DNA of 64,000 nucleotides from NCBI GenBank assembly GCA_031269355.1, contig JAISZG010000013.1, positions 143,156-207,155 of the forward strand, read 5' to 3'. The notes beneath the pieces are model-generated. The model searched no databases. It saw only the letters and a program-made list of their open reading frames with translations, and was not told the origin of the DNA. Positions 45,777 through 54,576 of this stretch are shown piece after piece (the first letter of the stretch is position 1; every line of letters starts with the position of its first letter). The position numbers and the translations under genes are program-made. Source of the stretch: Oscillospiraceae bacterium (GTDB taxonomy: Bacteria > Bacillota > Clostridia > Christensenellales > Aristaeellaceae).

Positions 45777-45942
45777 TTTGCTCTCCCGCTTGCGGCGCCG
45801 CTTGTTCTATTGAACACGGCGAAGACGCGGGCGAGTATTTATCAAACCAGGATTGTAAACTCATAGAGGTTATTCGTACCCATTCGTCTGTTCCCGGCTG
45901 GGGATATACAATTATAATGAATGGTTGAATTGGTTGTGTCAT
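45622..45942 (-). CDS. Small hypothetical protein, antisense overlap with the XRE gene
   Basis: A strong ribosome site (GTAGGAGGAACAGTT) precedes the ATG at 45942. The predicted 106 residues start MTQPIQPFIIIVYPQPGTD; the first 50 look like real protein sequence, while the rest lies antisense to the 3' end of the XRE gene (155 bases overlap) and is Pro/Ser/Arg-rich. It matches no family I recognise. A possible promoter is TTGCGC-N18-TAAAAC upstream. The strong ribosome site is the main support; the C-terminal half could be non-functional. Confidence 0.45.
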   Translation of the reverse strand: MTQPIQPFIIIVYPQPGTDEWVRITSMSLQSWFDKYSPASSPCSIEQAAPQAGEQIRLSATPSQILPFPNGRCRRSVSNRHASSAEPSDEPRLPVPTLAQEPTLLS

Positions 45943-46116
45943 AACTGTTCCTCCTACATATTGAATGGCGGCGGTCTGCGAAGTCCGTCGCCATGGCATT
46001 TCATTAGTTCCTTTAGTTCTATAGATTTACTACATCGTTTTAGAAAATCCTGCAGCGCGAGCGCAAAATGTTTTTGTCTCGCGCAAATTGTGACGTGCTC
46101 AAGAACTCTATCAGAT

Positions 46117-46145
46117 TGAACATGCTCTGGCTGAACATGCTCTGG
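46117..46145 (+). repeat. Tandem 15-bp repeat upstream of the LysR gene
   Basis: TGAACATGCTCTGG occurs at 46117-46130 and again at 46132-46145, period 15, ending 14 bases before a TATAAT at 46160-46165. It covers the place of the -35 element. Confidence 0.6.
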
Positions 46146-46213
46146 AAGCGTTTTTAGGTTATAATATGTTGGGCGATAAAGAGCGTCCGCTATAGCGAGC
46201 CGGAGGTATATGT

Positions 46214-47137
46214 ATGAATTTATTACATTTGAAATATGCCGTAGAGGTAGCTAAAACGCTGTCGATAAATAAAGCTGCGGAAAATCTATATGTAAATCAA
46301 CCCAATTTGAGCAGGGCGATCAAGGAACTGGAGGAAACCCTTGGCATCAGCATTTTCGAAAGGACTTCCAAGGGAGTGTCGGTCACGGCTCAGGGGGACG
46401 AGTTTTTGCTTTACGCAGCCAACATACTTCGCCAGGTAAACGAAGTGGAGGCGTTATATAAGCACGGCAAAACGGCGAAGCAAAAGTTTTCTATTTCCGT
46501 ACCGCGCGCATCCTATATCTCGGCGGCGTTCGTCGAATTCGCGAAGAGGATCGATCAAACAAAACCCGTGGAAATTTTCTACAAGGAAACCAACGCCGTT
46601 CGCGCGATCGATAATATACTGCAATCTGATTATAAACTAGGAATCATTAGATATCAACATATATTCGATGATAGATTCAAACATATGCTCGACGAAAAAG
46701 GAATAGATTATGAACTGTTGTGCGAGTTTAACTATATGGCGTTAATGGCAAAAAGCAGCGATCTTGCCAACAGGGAATATTTGGATTACGCGGATTTAGA
46801 AAACTATATTGAAATCGCGCATGCCGATCCGTACGTACCGTCGCTCCCCTTTTCGGAAGTAAAAAAGGAGGAATATATAGACGCTATAAATAAGCGAATA
46901 TTTATATTTGAAAGGGGCAGCCAGTTCGACCTGCTAAAAAACGTCGCTAATACATTTATGTGGGTATCGCCTGTTCCGCAGCGAATACTGGATTTATATG
47001 AATTGGTTGAAATTCCGTGCAAATCCGACAAGCGCGTCTACCGCGATGTTCTAATTTATCGAAAAGGATATCACTTTTCTGAATTAGATAATATGTTTAT
47101 CACGGAAGTATGTAACGCGAAAAGAGAATATCTATAA
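46214..47137 (+). CDS. LysR family transcriptional regulator
   Basis: DNA-binding regulator with effector domain, 307 aa. The start follows GGAGGTATATGT. The N-terminal helix-turn-helix (about 1-60) reads LKYAVEVAKTLSINKAAENL and YVNQPNLSRAIKELEETLGI; the substrate domain follows (about 90-290, KQKFSISVPRASYISAAFVE). The gene immediately precedes rex-adhE and is in the same direction, 147 bases apart, so it may control that redox cluster; the tandem repeat before its promoter and the inverted repeat before rex are candidate binding sites. The effector is unknown. Confidence 0.9.
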   Translation: MNLLHLKYAVEVAKTLSINKAAENLYVNQPNLSRAIKELEETLGISIFERTSKGVSVTAQGDEFLLYAANILRQVNEVEALYKHGKTAKQKFSISVPRASYISAAFVEFAKRIDQTKPVEIFYKETNAVRAIDNILQSDYKLGIIRYQHIFDDRFKHMLDEKGIDYELLCEFNYMALMAKSSDLANREYLDYADLENYIEIAHADPYVPSLPFSEVKKEEYIDAINKRIFIFERGSQFDLLKNVANTFMWVSPVPQRILDLYELVEIPCKSDKRVYRDVLIYRKGYHFSELDNMFITEVCNAKREYL

Positions 47138-47171
47138 ATATTAATTTCATACCCCTTTAATCGATCAGGGT

Positions 47172-47195
47172 ATATCGATAAAAATATATCGATAT
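47172..47195. promoter_or_regulatory. Perfect inverted repeat upstream of rex
   Basis: ATATCGAT-N8-ATCGATAT is an exact 8-bp inverted repeat, and each arm contains ATCGAT. It lies about 90 bases before rex. It does not fit the clostridial Rex consensus TTGTTAANNNNTTAACAA, so a LysR or other regulator is more likely. Confidence 0.5.
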
Positions 47196-47284
47196 GCGAT
47201 TTTTACATTTCTCCAACGCCCGCAACGCTGTTAAAATAACTTTGACGGTCGACGATAGTCGTATCTGGTTTGGAGGTTGCATCC

Positions 47285-47941
47285 GTGGGGCGAGAGAGCG
47301 TTGAGCCAAAAGGGGTATCGCAGGCGGTTTTGGGAAGGCTGCCCGTATATTTGAGCTATTTAAAGTCTCAGCCGCTTCATTTCGACGCCAGCATATCCGC
47401 TACGACAATAGCGAGCGCGTTGAACATGGGAGAGGTGCAGGTTCGAAAAGACCTTGCGGCCGTAAGCGGCGGAGGCAAGCCCAAGGTTGGATACGCCGCG
47501 AGCGAATTGATAAATGATCTGGAGGATTTTCTTGGCTACCGAAACTCGGAAGACGCGGTAGTAGTGGGCGCAGGGAAACTTGGCCTGGCGCTGCTTGGCT
47601 ATAACGGATTTATTGAATATGGATTCAACATAGTAGCCGCGTTTGACGCCAACGAGAGTATAGTAAGCAAGTCGTCGGATGAGAAGCCGATATTCCACAT
47701 CTCGAAGTTTGACGATCTTTGCCGGAGAATGCGAATTCGAATCGGAATAATCACCGTCCCTGCGGCGGCAGCGCAAAGTGTTTGCGATATGATGATAAAT
47801 AGCGGCATCCTCGCCATTATGAATTTTGCGCCAACGCACCTGCGGGTTCCGGAAAATATAGCGCTTAATAATCAAAACATAGCTGCGGATCTTGCGATAC
47901 TTCGAAAAAGGCTGACTGAAAAAATCAGCGGCGAGAAGTGA
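47285..47941 (+). CDS. rex: Redox-sensing transcriptional repressor Rex
   Basis: NADH/NAD+-responsive repressor of fermentation and hydrogenase genes. The GTG at 47285 follows TTTGGAGG by 9 bases; an upstream TTG at 47270 overlaps that ribosome site. The 218 residues include a winged helix (ATTIASALNMGEVQVRKDLA-like, reading SATTIASALNMGEVQVRKDL) and a Rossmann domain VVVGAGKLGLALLGYNGF, with a Lys where most Rex have Asn in GxGNLG. The domain-swap helix follows at the C-terminus. It is first gene of the redox cluster; AdhE is the classic Rex target and lies next. Confidence 0.95.
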   Translation: MGRESVEPKGVSQAVLGRLPVYLSYLKSQPLHFDASISATTIASALNMGEVQVRKDLAAVSGGGKPKVGYAASELINDLEDFLGYRNSEDAVVVGAGKLGLALLGYNGFIEYGFNIVAAFDANESIVSKSSDEKPIFHISKFDDLCRRMRIRIGIITVPAAAAQSVCDMMINSGILAIMNFAPTHLRVPENIALNNQNIAADLAILRKRLTEKISGEK

Positions 47942-47963
47942 TTACGAGGAGGAGAAGCTGCAC

Positions 47964-50585
47964 ATGTCAAATGTGAACGTTTATCCGATCATCGACAGTC
48001 CGGAGGCACTTGAGGCGGCGATCGCTCGAGTGCGGTCCGCACAAAAAATCTATTCCACATATACTCAGGAGCAGGTGGACAAAATCTTCCTGGCCGCCGC
48101 TATGGCGGCCAATCAGATGAGAATTCCGCTCGCGAAAATGGCCGTGCAAGAAACAGGCATGGGCATCGTAGAGGATAAGGTAATCAAAAATCATTATGCT
48201 TCTGAATATATCTATAACGCTTATCGAAACACGAAAACCTGCGGCGTCGTGGAAGAAGATAGCGCGTATGGCATAAAGAAAATAGCGGAACCGCTCGGCC
48301 TTATAGCCGCCGTGATTCCAACAACCAATCCAACCTCAACCGCTATATTTAAAACCTTGATATCCTTAAAAACGCGCAACGGCATAATCATTAGTCCTCA
48401 TCCAAGGTCGAAAAATTGCACGATCGCTGCGGCTAAGATTGTGCTTGAAGCGGCGGTAGCCGCCGGCGCGCCCAAGGATATCATAGGATGGATCGATACG
48501 CCGAGCCTGGAGCTTAGCAATCTGATAATGAAGGAATGCGACACCATTTTGGCGACAGGAGGTCCCGGCATGGTGAAAGCCGCATATTCAAGCGGCAAGC
48601 CAGCGCTGGGCGTAGGCGCCGGCAACGTTCCGGCGATAATTGACGACAGCGCCGACATTCAGCTTGCCGTCAACTCGATTGTACATTCGAAAACATTTGA
48701 CAACGGAATGATCTGCGCTTCCGAGCAAGCGTGCATCGTGCTTGAAAATATATATTCAGAAGTAAAGAATGAATTTTTAAAACGAGGCTGCTACTTTTTA
48801 AACAAAGCGGAAACGGAAAAAGTTCGTAAAACAATTATAATAAACGGCGCGCTGAACGCCAGAATCGTTGGGCAGAAAGCGCACACGATAGCGGAATTGG
48901 CAGGAATCGCCGTTCCGCAAGATACTAAAATCCTATTGGGCGAGGTAACTGATATTAGCATGAGCGAGGAATTCGCCCACGAGAAACTATCTCCCGTGCT
49001 CGCTATATATAAGGCGAAGGATTTTTCTGAAGCGATGGACAAGGCGGAGCGGCTGATAATCGACGGCGGGTACGGCCATACGGCTTCCGTATATTTAAAT
49101 CCGATAACGGAAAAGGAGAAGCTGGATATTTTCTCCGCGCGAATGAAAACGTGCCGCGTCATAATAAACACGCCTTCCGCCCATGGCGGCATTGGAGATT
49201 TATACAACTTCAAGCTTGCGCCGTCGCTTACGCTTGGCTGCGGCTCCTGGGGCGGCAACAGCGTTTATGAAAACGTAGGGGTTAAGCACCTGCTGAATAT
49301 CAAAACCGTCGCCGACAGGAGAGAGAATATGCTATGGTTCAGAGCGCCTGAAAAGATATATATTAAGAAAGGCTGCCTGCCCGTCGCGCTGGATGAACTG
49401 AAAAGCGTGCTGCATAAGAGGCGCGCGTTTATTGTAACAGATACGTTCTTATATCAGAATGGATATGTAAAGCCAATTACCGACAAGTTGGATGAACTGG
49501 GTATCGCGCATTCAGTGTTTTTCAATGTCGCTCCGGATCCTACCCTTGCTTGCGCGAGGGAAGGCGCCGCTCAGATGAGCGCGTTCGAGCCTGACGCGAT
49601 AATCGCCATAGGCGGCGGTTCCGCGATGGATGCCGCGAAAATTATGTGGGTTCTGTACGAACATCCTCAAGTTGATTTCATGGATATGGCTCTGCGCTTT
49701 GCGGATATACGCAAACGCGTGTATACTTTTCCAAGGATGGGCGAAAAGGCGTACTTCATCGCGATTCCGACTTCCGCCGGCACCGGCTCTGAAGTTACGC
49801 CGTTCGCCGTGATAACGGACGAAAAAACCGGCGTAAAGTACCCGCTCGCGGATTACGAGCTGATGCCTGATATGGCTATCGTCGACGCAGACCTGCATAT
49901 GGCAGCGCCAAAAGGACTTACCAGCGCTTCGGGCATCGACGCCGTAACCCATGCGCTGGAAGCCTACGCGTCTATGCTCGCGACAGACTATACCGACGCG
50001 CTGGCACTGCGCGCGCTCAAGATTATATTCGAATATCTACCCCGCGCGTATGATAACGGCCCCGCCGACCCAACCGCCCGCGAAAAAATGGCGAACGCGG
50101 CGACAATCGCTGGTATGGCGTTCGCAAACGCCTTCCTTGGCATATGCCACTCAATGGCGCACAAGCTGGGATCGTTTCACCACCTGCCCCACGGCATAGC
50201 CAACGCGCTGATGATAAACGAAACGCTGCGCTTCAACGCGGCCGAAACGCCGACAAAAATGGGTACGTTTTCGCAGTACACCCATCCGCATACATTGGCG
50301 AGATACTCTGAAATCGCAGATTCTCTTTCGCTGGGAGGGAATACGGACGAGGAAAAACTGGAGAACCTCATTAAGGCGTTAGACGAGCTGAAGGGGAAAA
50401 TCGGAATAAAGAAAACGATAAGGGATTACGGCGTCGCAGAGCGGGATTTCCTCGACCGGCTGGACGAAATGGTCGAACAGGCGTTTGACGATCAATGCAC
50501 GGGCGCAAACCCTCGCTATCCGCTGATGAGCGAAATAAAGCGCATGTACCTGAACGCGTATTACGGAACGCATGAACCGATTTAG
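47964..50585 (+). CDS. adhE: Bifunctional acetaldehyde-CoA/alcohol dehydrogenase AdhE
   Basis: Converts acetyl-CoA to ethanol in two NADH-consuming steps; forms spirosomes. The 873 residues comprise an N-terminal aldehyde dehydrogenase domain (about 1-440, catalytic Cys251 in NGMICASEQ, GNVPAIIDDSA) and a C-terminal iron-dependent alcohol dehydrogenase (about 450-870: GGGSAMDAAKIMW, AGTGSEVTPFAVITD, GIDAVTHALEAY, and the iron ligands around AFLGICHSMAHKLGSFHHLP). The start follows GGAGGAGAAGCTGCAC. It is second after rex, the arrangement expected for a Rex-controlled ethanol pathway. Confidence 0.98.
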   Translation: MSNVNVYPIIDSPEALEAAIARVRSAQKIYSTYTQEQVDKIFLAAAMAANQMRIPLAKMAVQETGMGIVEDKVIKNHYASEYIYNAYRNTKTCGVVEEDSAYGIKKIAEPLGLIAAVIPTTNPTSTAIFKTLISLKTRNGIIISPHPRSKNCTIAAAKIVLEAAVAAGAPKDIIGWIDTPSLELSNLIMKECDTILATGGPGMVKAAYSSGKPALGVGAGNVPAIIDDSADIQLAVNSIVHSKTFDNGMICASEQACIVLENIYSEVKNEFLKRGCYFLNKAETEKVRKTIIINGALNARIVGQKAHTIAELAGIAVPQDTKILLGEVTDISMSEEFAHEKLSPVLAIYKAKDFSEAMDKAERLIIDGGYGHTASVYLNPITEKEKLDIFSARMKTCRVIINTPSAHGGIGDLYNFKLAPSLTLGCGSWGGNSVYENVGVKHLLNIKTVADRRENMLWFRAPEKIYIKKGCLPVALDELKSVLHKRRAFIVTDTFLYQNGYVKPITDKLDELGIAHSVFFNVAPDPTLACAREGAAQMSAFEPDAIIAIGGGSAMDAAKIMWVLYEHPQVDFMDMALRFADIRKRVYTFPRMGEKAYFIAIPTSAGTGSEVTPFAVITDEKTGVKYPLADYELMPDMAIVDADLHMAAPKGLTSASGIDAVTHALEAYASMLATDYTDALALRALKIIFEYLPRAYDNGPADPTAREKMANAATIAGMAFANAFLGICHSMAHKLGSFHHLPHGIANALMINETLRFNAAETPTKMGTFSQYTHPHTLARYSEIADSLSLGGNTDEEKLENLIKALDELKGKIGIKKTIRDYGVAERDFLDRLDEMVEQAFDDQCTGANPRYPLMSEIKRMYLNAYYGTHEPI

Positions 50586-50597
50586 GGAGGGGCAACA

Positions 50598-51353
50598 ATG
50601 AGTATTCACGCCGACAAGATCATTGCCGTCAGAACTTCAAAAACCGTATACCGCGATGGCGATCGCGTAATAAAGGTTTTCGACGCGGACTATTCCAAGG
50701 CGGATATATTAAACGAAGCGCTCAATCAGGCGCGCGTCGAGGAAACCGGGCTGAATATTCCCGGTATATTGGAAGTGACCAAACTTGACGGAAAATGGGC
50801 CATTATTTCAGAATATATAAATGGCGACACCCTGCAGCAAATGATGGAGACGGCTCCCGAGAGAAAAAACGAGTATCTTGAACGCCTCGTTGATATTCAG
50901 CTGGAGATGCACTCGAAATCCGCGCCGCTGCTTGGAAAGCTCCGCGACAAAATGAACCGGAAAATAAGCGAGAGCGATTTTGACGCCACCACCCGCTACG
51001 AGCTGCACACCCAATTGGAATCCATGCCAAAGAATAAAAAGCTGTGTCACGGTGATTTTAATCCAAGCAATATTATCATAACAAATGATAATATTGCGTA
51101 CATACTCGATTGGTCGCACGCCACGCAGGGAAACGCCTCGGCAGACGCCGCGCGAACCTATCTGCTCTTTTGGCTTAGCGGCGATATCAGCGCGGCGGAA
51201 AAATACATGGAGCTGTTTTGTAAAAAAAGCGATACAGCGAAGCAATATGTGCAAAAATGGCTGCCCATCGTCGCGGCGTCGCAATCGACCAAGGGGTATC
51301 CAAACGAACGTGAATTTCTGCGAAGCTGGGTAAATGTCGTAGATTACGAATAG
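50598..51353 (+). CDS. Phosphotransferase (aminoglycoside/choline-kinase-like)
   Basis: Protein-kinase-like-fold small-molecule kinase of 251 aa, of the type annotated TIGR02172 in gut Clostridia (recalled, not searched). Motifs are the ATP-site lysine region VYRDGDRVIKVFDADYSKAD, the catalytic loop HGDFNPSNII (151-160) and the metal-binding IAYILDWSHA (Asp171). It starts 12 bases after adhE and precedes the ferredoxin-like gene by 11 bases, so it is co-transcribed with redox genes. The substrate is unknown; antibiotic resistance is not implied by this context. Confidence 0.85.
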   Translation: MSIHADKIIAVRTSKTVYRDGDRVIKVFDADYSKADILNEALNQARVEETGLNIPGILEVTKLDGKWAIISEYINGDTLQQMMETAPERKNEYLERLVDIQLEMHSKSAPLLGKLRDKMNRKISESDFDATTRYELHTQLESMPKNKKLCHGDFNPSNIIITNDNIAYILDWSHATQGNASADAARTYLLFWLSGDISAAEKYMELFCKKSDTAKQYVQKWLPIVAASQSTKGYPNEREFLRSWVNVVDYE

Positions 51354-51364
51354 GAGGATAAGAA

Positions 51365-51604
51365 ATGAAAGTCACCGTATGCATCGGAAGTTCTTGCCAT
51401 TTGAAAGGCTCGCGCCAAGTAGTAGAAGAACTGCAGTATCTGATTTCCGAAAGCAACCTAAAGGATAGGATCGAACTGTCGGGCACATTTTGTATGGGAA
51501 ACTGCCAAAACGGAGTATGCGTTACCGTGAATGAGCAGCTCTTTTCAGTGCAGCCGTCGTCCGCCAAGGGCTTCTTTGAGCGGGAAATATTGGCGAGAGC
51601 ATAG
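51365..51604 (+). CDS. Thioredoxin-like 2Fe-2S ferredoxin (NuoE/HndA C-terminal-like)
   Basis: A 79-residue stand-alone version of the electron-carrying 2Fe-2S domain. Likely ligands are Cys6 and Cys11 (VCIGSSCHLKGS) and Cys43 and Cys47 (CMGNCQNGVCV). GGAGG lies upstream of the ATG. It may pass electrons to or from the hydrogenase-type proteins encoded downstream. The family is recognised in clostridial hydrogenase loci, where it can form the small subunit. Confidence 0.9.
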   Translation: MKVTVCIGSSCHLKGSRQVVEELQYLISESNLKDRIELSGTFCMGNCQNGVCVTVNEQLFSVQPSSAKGFFEREILARA

Positions 51605-51678
51605 CGCGGGGCGAAGAAGCCTTCTGTTATATTCTTGCTATATTCTATTTATATTGCCGGGAGGGGGCGGATACTGGC

Positions 51679-53355
51679 ATGTCTACCTGCTTGCAGCTGA
51701 AGAAGTCAAATTGTAAAAACTGTTATAAATGCATCCGGAATTGTCCTGTAAAATCCATTCGTTTTTCCGGAAACCAGGCGCATATCGTTGACGACGAATG
51801 TATACTCTGCGGCGGCTGCTTCGTAGTCTGCCCCCAAAATGCGAAGGAAATTGTTGACGAAACTGAAAAAGCGAAGGTGCTGATACAAAGCGGCGCGCCT
51901 GTAGTCGCTAGCATAGCTCCATCATTTATAGCCAACTATGATGGCGTTGGAATCCAATCGATGCGTGAGGCTTTGAAAAAGCTAGGCTTTTACGATGCGG
52001 AAGAAACGGCTGTAGGCGCGACCATCGTCAAGAAACTGTATGAAGATATGCTGCTTGGCGGAAATCGAGACGTTCTCGTTTCCTCCTGCTGTCACTCCAT
52101 TAATTTATTAATTCAAAAGCATTTCCCAAGAGCGCTGCCCTATCTCGCGGACGTCGTTTCGCCAATGCAGGCGCACGCGCTTGATATCAAACGCAGGTAT
52201 CCCGGAGCGAAAACGGTTTTTGTCGGCCCTTGCGTCGCCAAGAAGGACGAAGCCGCCTATTACGGCGATATCGTCGACGCGGTTTTGACGTTCGAGGAGC
52301 TGAGCCGTTGGCTCGCCGCCAAAGGTGTCAAGCCGCGCCGCGCTATTGATAACGAGAAAAAAAGCAAGGCGCGGCTCTTCCCCACGGCGGGCGGAATATT
52401 AAAAACGATGAATCGTACGGCGCCCGGGTACACATACCTAGCTATAGACGGCGTGGAGAATTGTATGAACGCGCTTCGCGATATCGAGGAAGGCCGCCTG
52501 CATAAGTGTTTTATTGAGATGTCCGCCTGCGTCGGGAGCTGCATAGGCGGCCCGGCGATGGAAAACCGACGACGCTTCCCCATCAGCGATTATATCGCGG
52601 TCTCCAGTTATGCCGGAGCCGAAGATTTCGACGCGTCAGATTTGCCTGAGGGGCGGCGCGAAAAGGCGCTTCCATATATCGCAAGAGATTCGCGCATACC
52701 CTCCGAAAAAGAAGTAATCGAAATACTCAAGCGTATGGGAAAGACAGCGCTTAAGGACGAGCTAAACTGCGGCTCATGCGGATACAATACATGCCGCGAA
52801 AAGGCTATAGCCGTATATCAGGGGAAGGCCGATTTCTCAATGTGCCTGCCGTTCCTTAAAGACAAAGCGGAAAGCTTTTCAGATAATATAATAAATAATA
52901 CGCCTAACGGAATTCTGGTGCTAAACGAAAATCTGGAGGTGCAGCAGATAAATCGCGCGGCACTGCGGTTAATGAATATCCGATTCGAATCCAACGTGCT
53001 CGGCGCGCCGGTTGTACGCATTCTCGATCCCGACGTATTTATAAAAGTCCGCAGCAACGGTCGCGGCGTACACGATCAACGGGCATACCTTGCCGAGTAT
53101 GATAAATATGTGGATCAAACCATTTTATATGAAAAAGAATATAATATAATCATATGTATTATGCGCGACGTAACTAACGAGGAGAACGAACGGGAACGAA
53201 AGGAGGAATTCGCCAGGCAAACGGTAGAGACAGCGGATAAGGTTGTGGAAAAACAAATGAGAGTCGTTCAGGAAATCGCGTCGCTGCTTGGAGAAACCGT
53301 AGCTGAAACTAAAATAGCGCTTACAAAGCTGAAAGGAACGATACTGGATGAATAA
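51679..53355 (+). CDS. PAS-domain sensory [FeFe]-hydrogenase-like protein (HydS type)
   Basis: The 558 residues comprise two N-terminal 4Fe-4S clusters (CKNCYKCIRNCP and CILCGGCFVVCP, about 12-52), an H-cluster domain (L1 SSCCHSIN 135-142, L2 VGPCVAKKDEA 182-192, L3 EMSACVGSCIGGP 280-292), a further Fe-S domain CGSCGYNTCREKA (364-376), a PAS domain (about 400-510, NTPNGILVLNENLEVQQINR) and a C-terminal coiled coil. This is the plan of group C sensory hydrogenases, which pair with a PP2C phosphatase as here. The usual Pro of L1 (SCCP) is His. The gene overlaps the phosphatase by 8 bases. Probably senses H2 or redox state rather than carrying bulk flux. Confidence 0.9.
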   Translation: MSTCLQLKKSNCKNCYKCIRNCPVKSIRFSGNQAHIVDDECILCGGCFVVCPQNAKEIVDETEKAKVLIQSGAPVVASIAPSFIANYDGVGIQSMREALKKLGFYDAEETAVGATIVKKLYEDMLLGGNRDVLVSSCCHSINLLIQKHFPRALPYLADVVSPMQAHALDIKRRYPGAKTVFVGPCVAKKDEAAYYGDIVDAVLTFEELSRWLAAKGVKPRRAIDNEKKSKARLFPTAGGILKTMNRTAPGYTYLAIDGVENCMNALRDIEEGRLHKCFIEMSACVGSCIGGPAMENRRRFPISDYIAVSSYAGAEDFDASDLPEGRREKALPYIARDSRIPSEKEVIEILKRMGKTALKDELNCGSCGYNTCREKAIAVYQGKADFSMCLPFLKDKAESFSDNIINNTPNGILVLNENLEVQQINRAALRLMNIRFESNVLGAPVVRILDPDVFIKVRSNGRGVHDQRAYLAEYDKYVDQTILYEKEYNIIICIMRDVTNEENERERKEEFARQTVETADKVVEKQMRVVQEIASLLGETVAETKIALTKLKGTILDE

Positions 53356-54520
53356 CCTGTGCGTGGATATTGGATATCGCAGTATCAATCATTTTGGTGA
53401 AGAGCTTTGCGGCGACCATATAGATGTGGTGGAGCGTGAAGACGACACGTCGGTGGTTGTTTTAGCGGATGGACTTGGCAGCGGCGTGAAAGCAAGCATA
53501 CTGTCGACGCTTACCTCCAAGATAATCTCCACCATGGTTGCGGCGGGTTTGTCGATTGAGGATTGCGTGGAGACAATCGCCGCCACTTTGCCTGTATGCT
53601 CTGTCAGAGGCCTGGCATATTCCACTTTTACCGTGATACGCATTCTTGAAAATGATAAGGCGGAAATTATACAATATGATAATCCGCATGTAATATTACT
53701 TCGCAATGGAAAAAATTATGATTACCATATAACAGAGATGAGCATTGATAATAAGAGAATATATAAATCGTATATTCAACTTCAAGAAAACGATATATTC
53801 ATCGCCATGAGCGACGGCTGCCCGCACGCCGGAATAGGCGCTACCTACAACTTTGGATGGAAGCGCGAGGAAATCGTCGGGTTCATGGAAACATTCTCAT
53901 TGGTAGGTTATACGGCTAAAACACTCTCTACAATTTTAATAGACGAGGTTAATAAATTATACGGCAATAAACCCGGAGACGACGCCACCGCCTGCACCAT
54001 CCGCATCCGCAAGCGAGAGCCTATGAATCTGCTGCTCGGACCGCCGTACAATCGAGACGATTGCGACAGGATGATGTCTCTGTTTTTTTCTAAAGAAGGC
54101 AAGCACATTGTCTGCGGCGGCACCACCTCATCGATTGCCGCAAACTACCTTGGCAAAAAGCTTGTGCCCAGCCTTGAGTTCGTCGATAAAGACGTTCCGC
54201 CAATCGCGCATATCGATGGAGTGGACCTTGTAACGGAAGGCGTTATCACGATAAACAAGGCGCTTGCTTACGCGAAGGATTATTTGGCGGACAACGGCTC
54301 TTTTCAGAATTGGGGATTTAAGCGCGACGGCGCTTCGTTGATATGCAGGCTTTTATTTGAGGAAGCGACTGATATTAATTTTTATGTAGGTAGAGCGATT
54401 AACCCCGCGCATCAAAATCCTGATCTCCCTATAAATATTCATATCAAAATGAATTTAGTTAAGGAACTCTCTGAGTGCCTAAAGGAAATGGGGAAACGCA
54501 TCAAAGTAAGTTACTTTTAA
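53348..54520 (+). CDS. SpoIIE-type PP2C serine phosphatase linked to sensory hydrogenase
   Basis: Metal-dependent phosphatase of 390 aa. The PP2C/SpoIIE region (about 1-220) has VLADGLGSGVKASILSTLTS, AMSDGCPHAGIGATY and the metal-binding PGDDATACTIRIRKREP. The remaining residues (about 220-390), including FSKEGKHIVCGGTTSSIAAN, form a domain common to phosphatases next to sensory hydrogenases. Translation is coupled to the upstream gene by the 8-base overlap. The inferred role is to relay the H2/redox signal by dephosphorylating a partner that is not encoded nearby. Confidence 0.88.
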   Translation: MNNLCVDIGYRSINHFGEELCGDHIDVVEREDDTSVVVLADGLGSGVKASILSTLTSKIISTMVAAGLSIEDCVETIAATLPVCSVRGLAYSTFTVIRILENDKAEIIQYDNPHVILLRNGKNYDYHITEMSIDNKRIYKSYIQLQENDIFIAMSDGCPHAGIGATYNFGWKREEIVGFMETFSLVGYTAKTLSTILIDEVNKLYGNKPGDDATACTIRIRKREPMNLLLGPPYNRDDCDRMMSLFFSKEGKHIVCGGTTSSIAANYLGKKLVPSLEFVDKDVPPIAHIDGVDLVTEGVITINKALAYAKDYLADNGSFQNWGFKRDGASLICRLLFEEATDINFYVGRAINPAHQNPDLPINIHIKMNLVKELSECLKEMGKRIKVSYF

Positions 54521-54529
54521 ATATATTTA

Positions 54530-54558
54530 TTGACATAATATTATAATCCGCATAACAT
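54530..54558 (+). promoter_or_regulatory. Internal sigma-A promoter for the second hydrogenase gene
   Basis: TTGACA (54530-54535) and TAACAT (54553-54558) are separated by 17 bases, directly after the phosphatase stop codon. Confidence 0.7.
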
Positions 54559-54576
54559 TGCTTCAGGAGGGTGTTT

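Noticed and set aside
47220..47245. Rex operator (TGTTAAAATAAC)
   Set aside because: It is a palindrome, but it lacks the TTGTTAA-N4-TTAACAA spacing of clostridial Rex sites.
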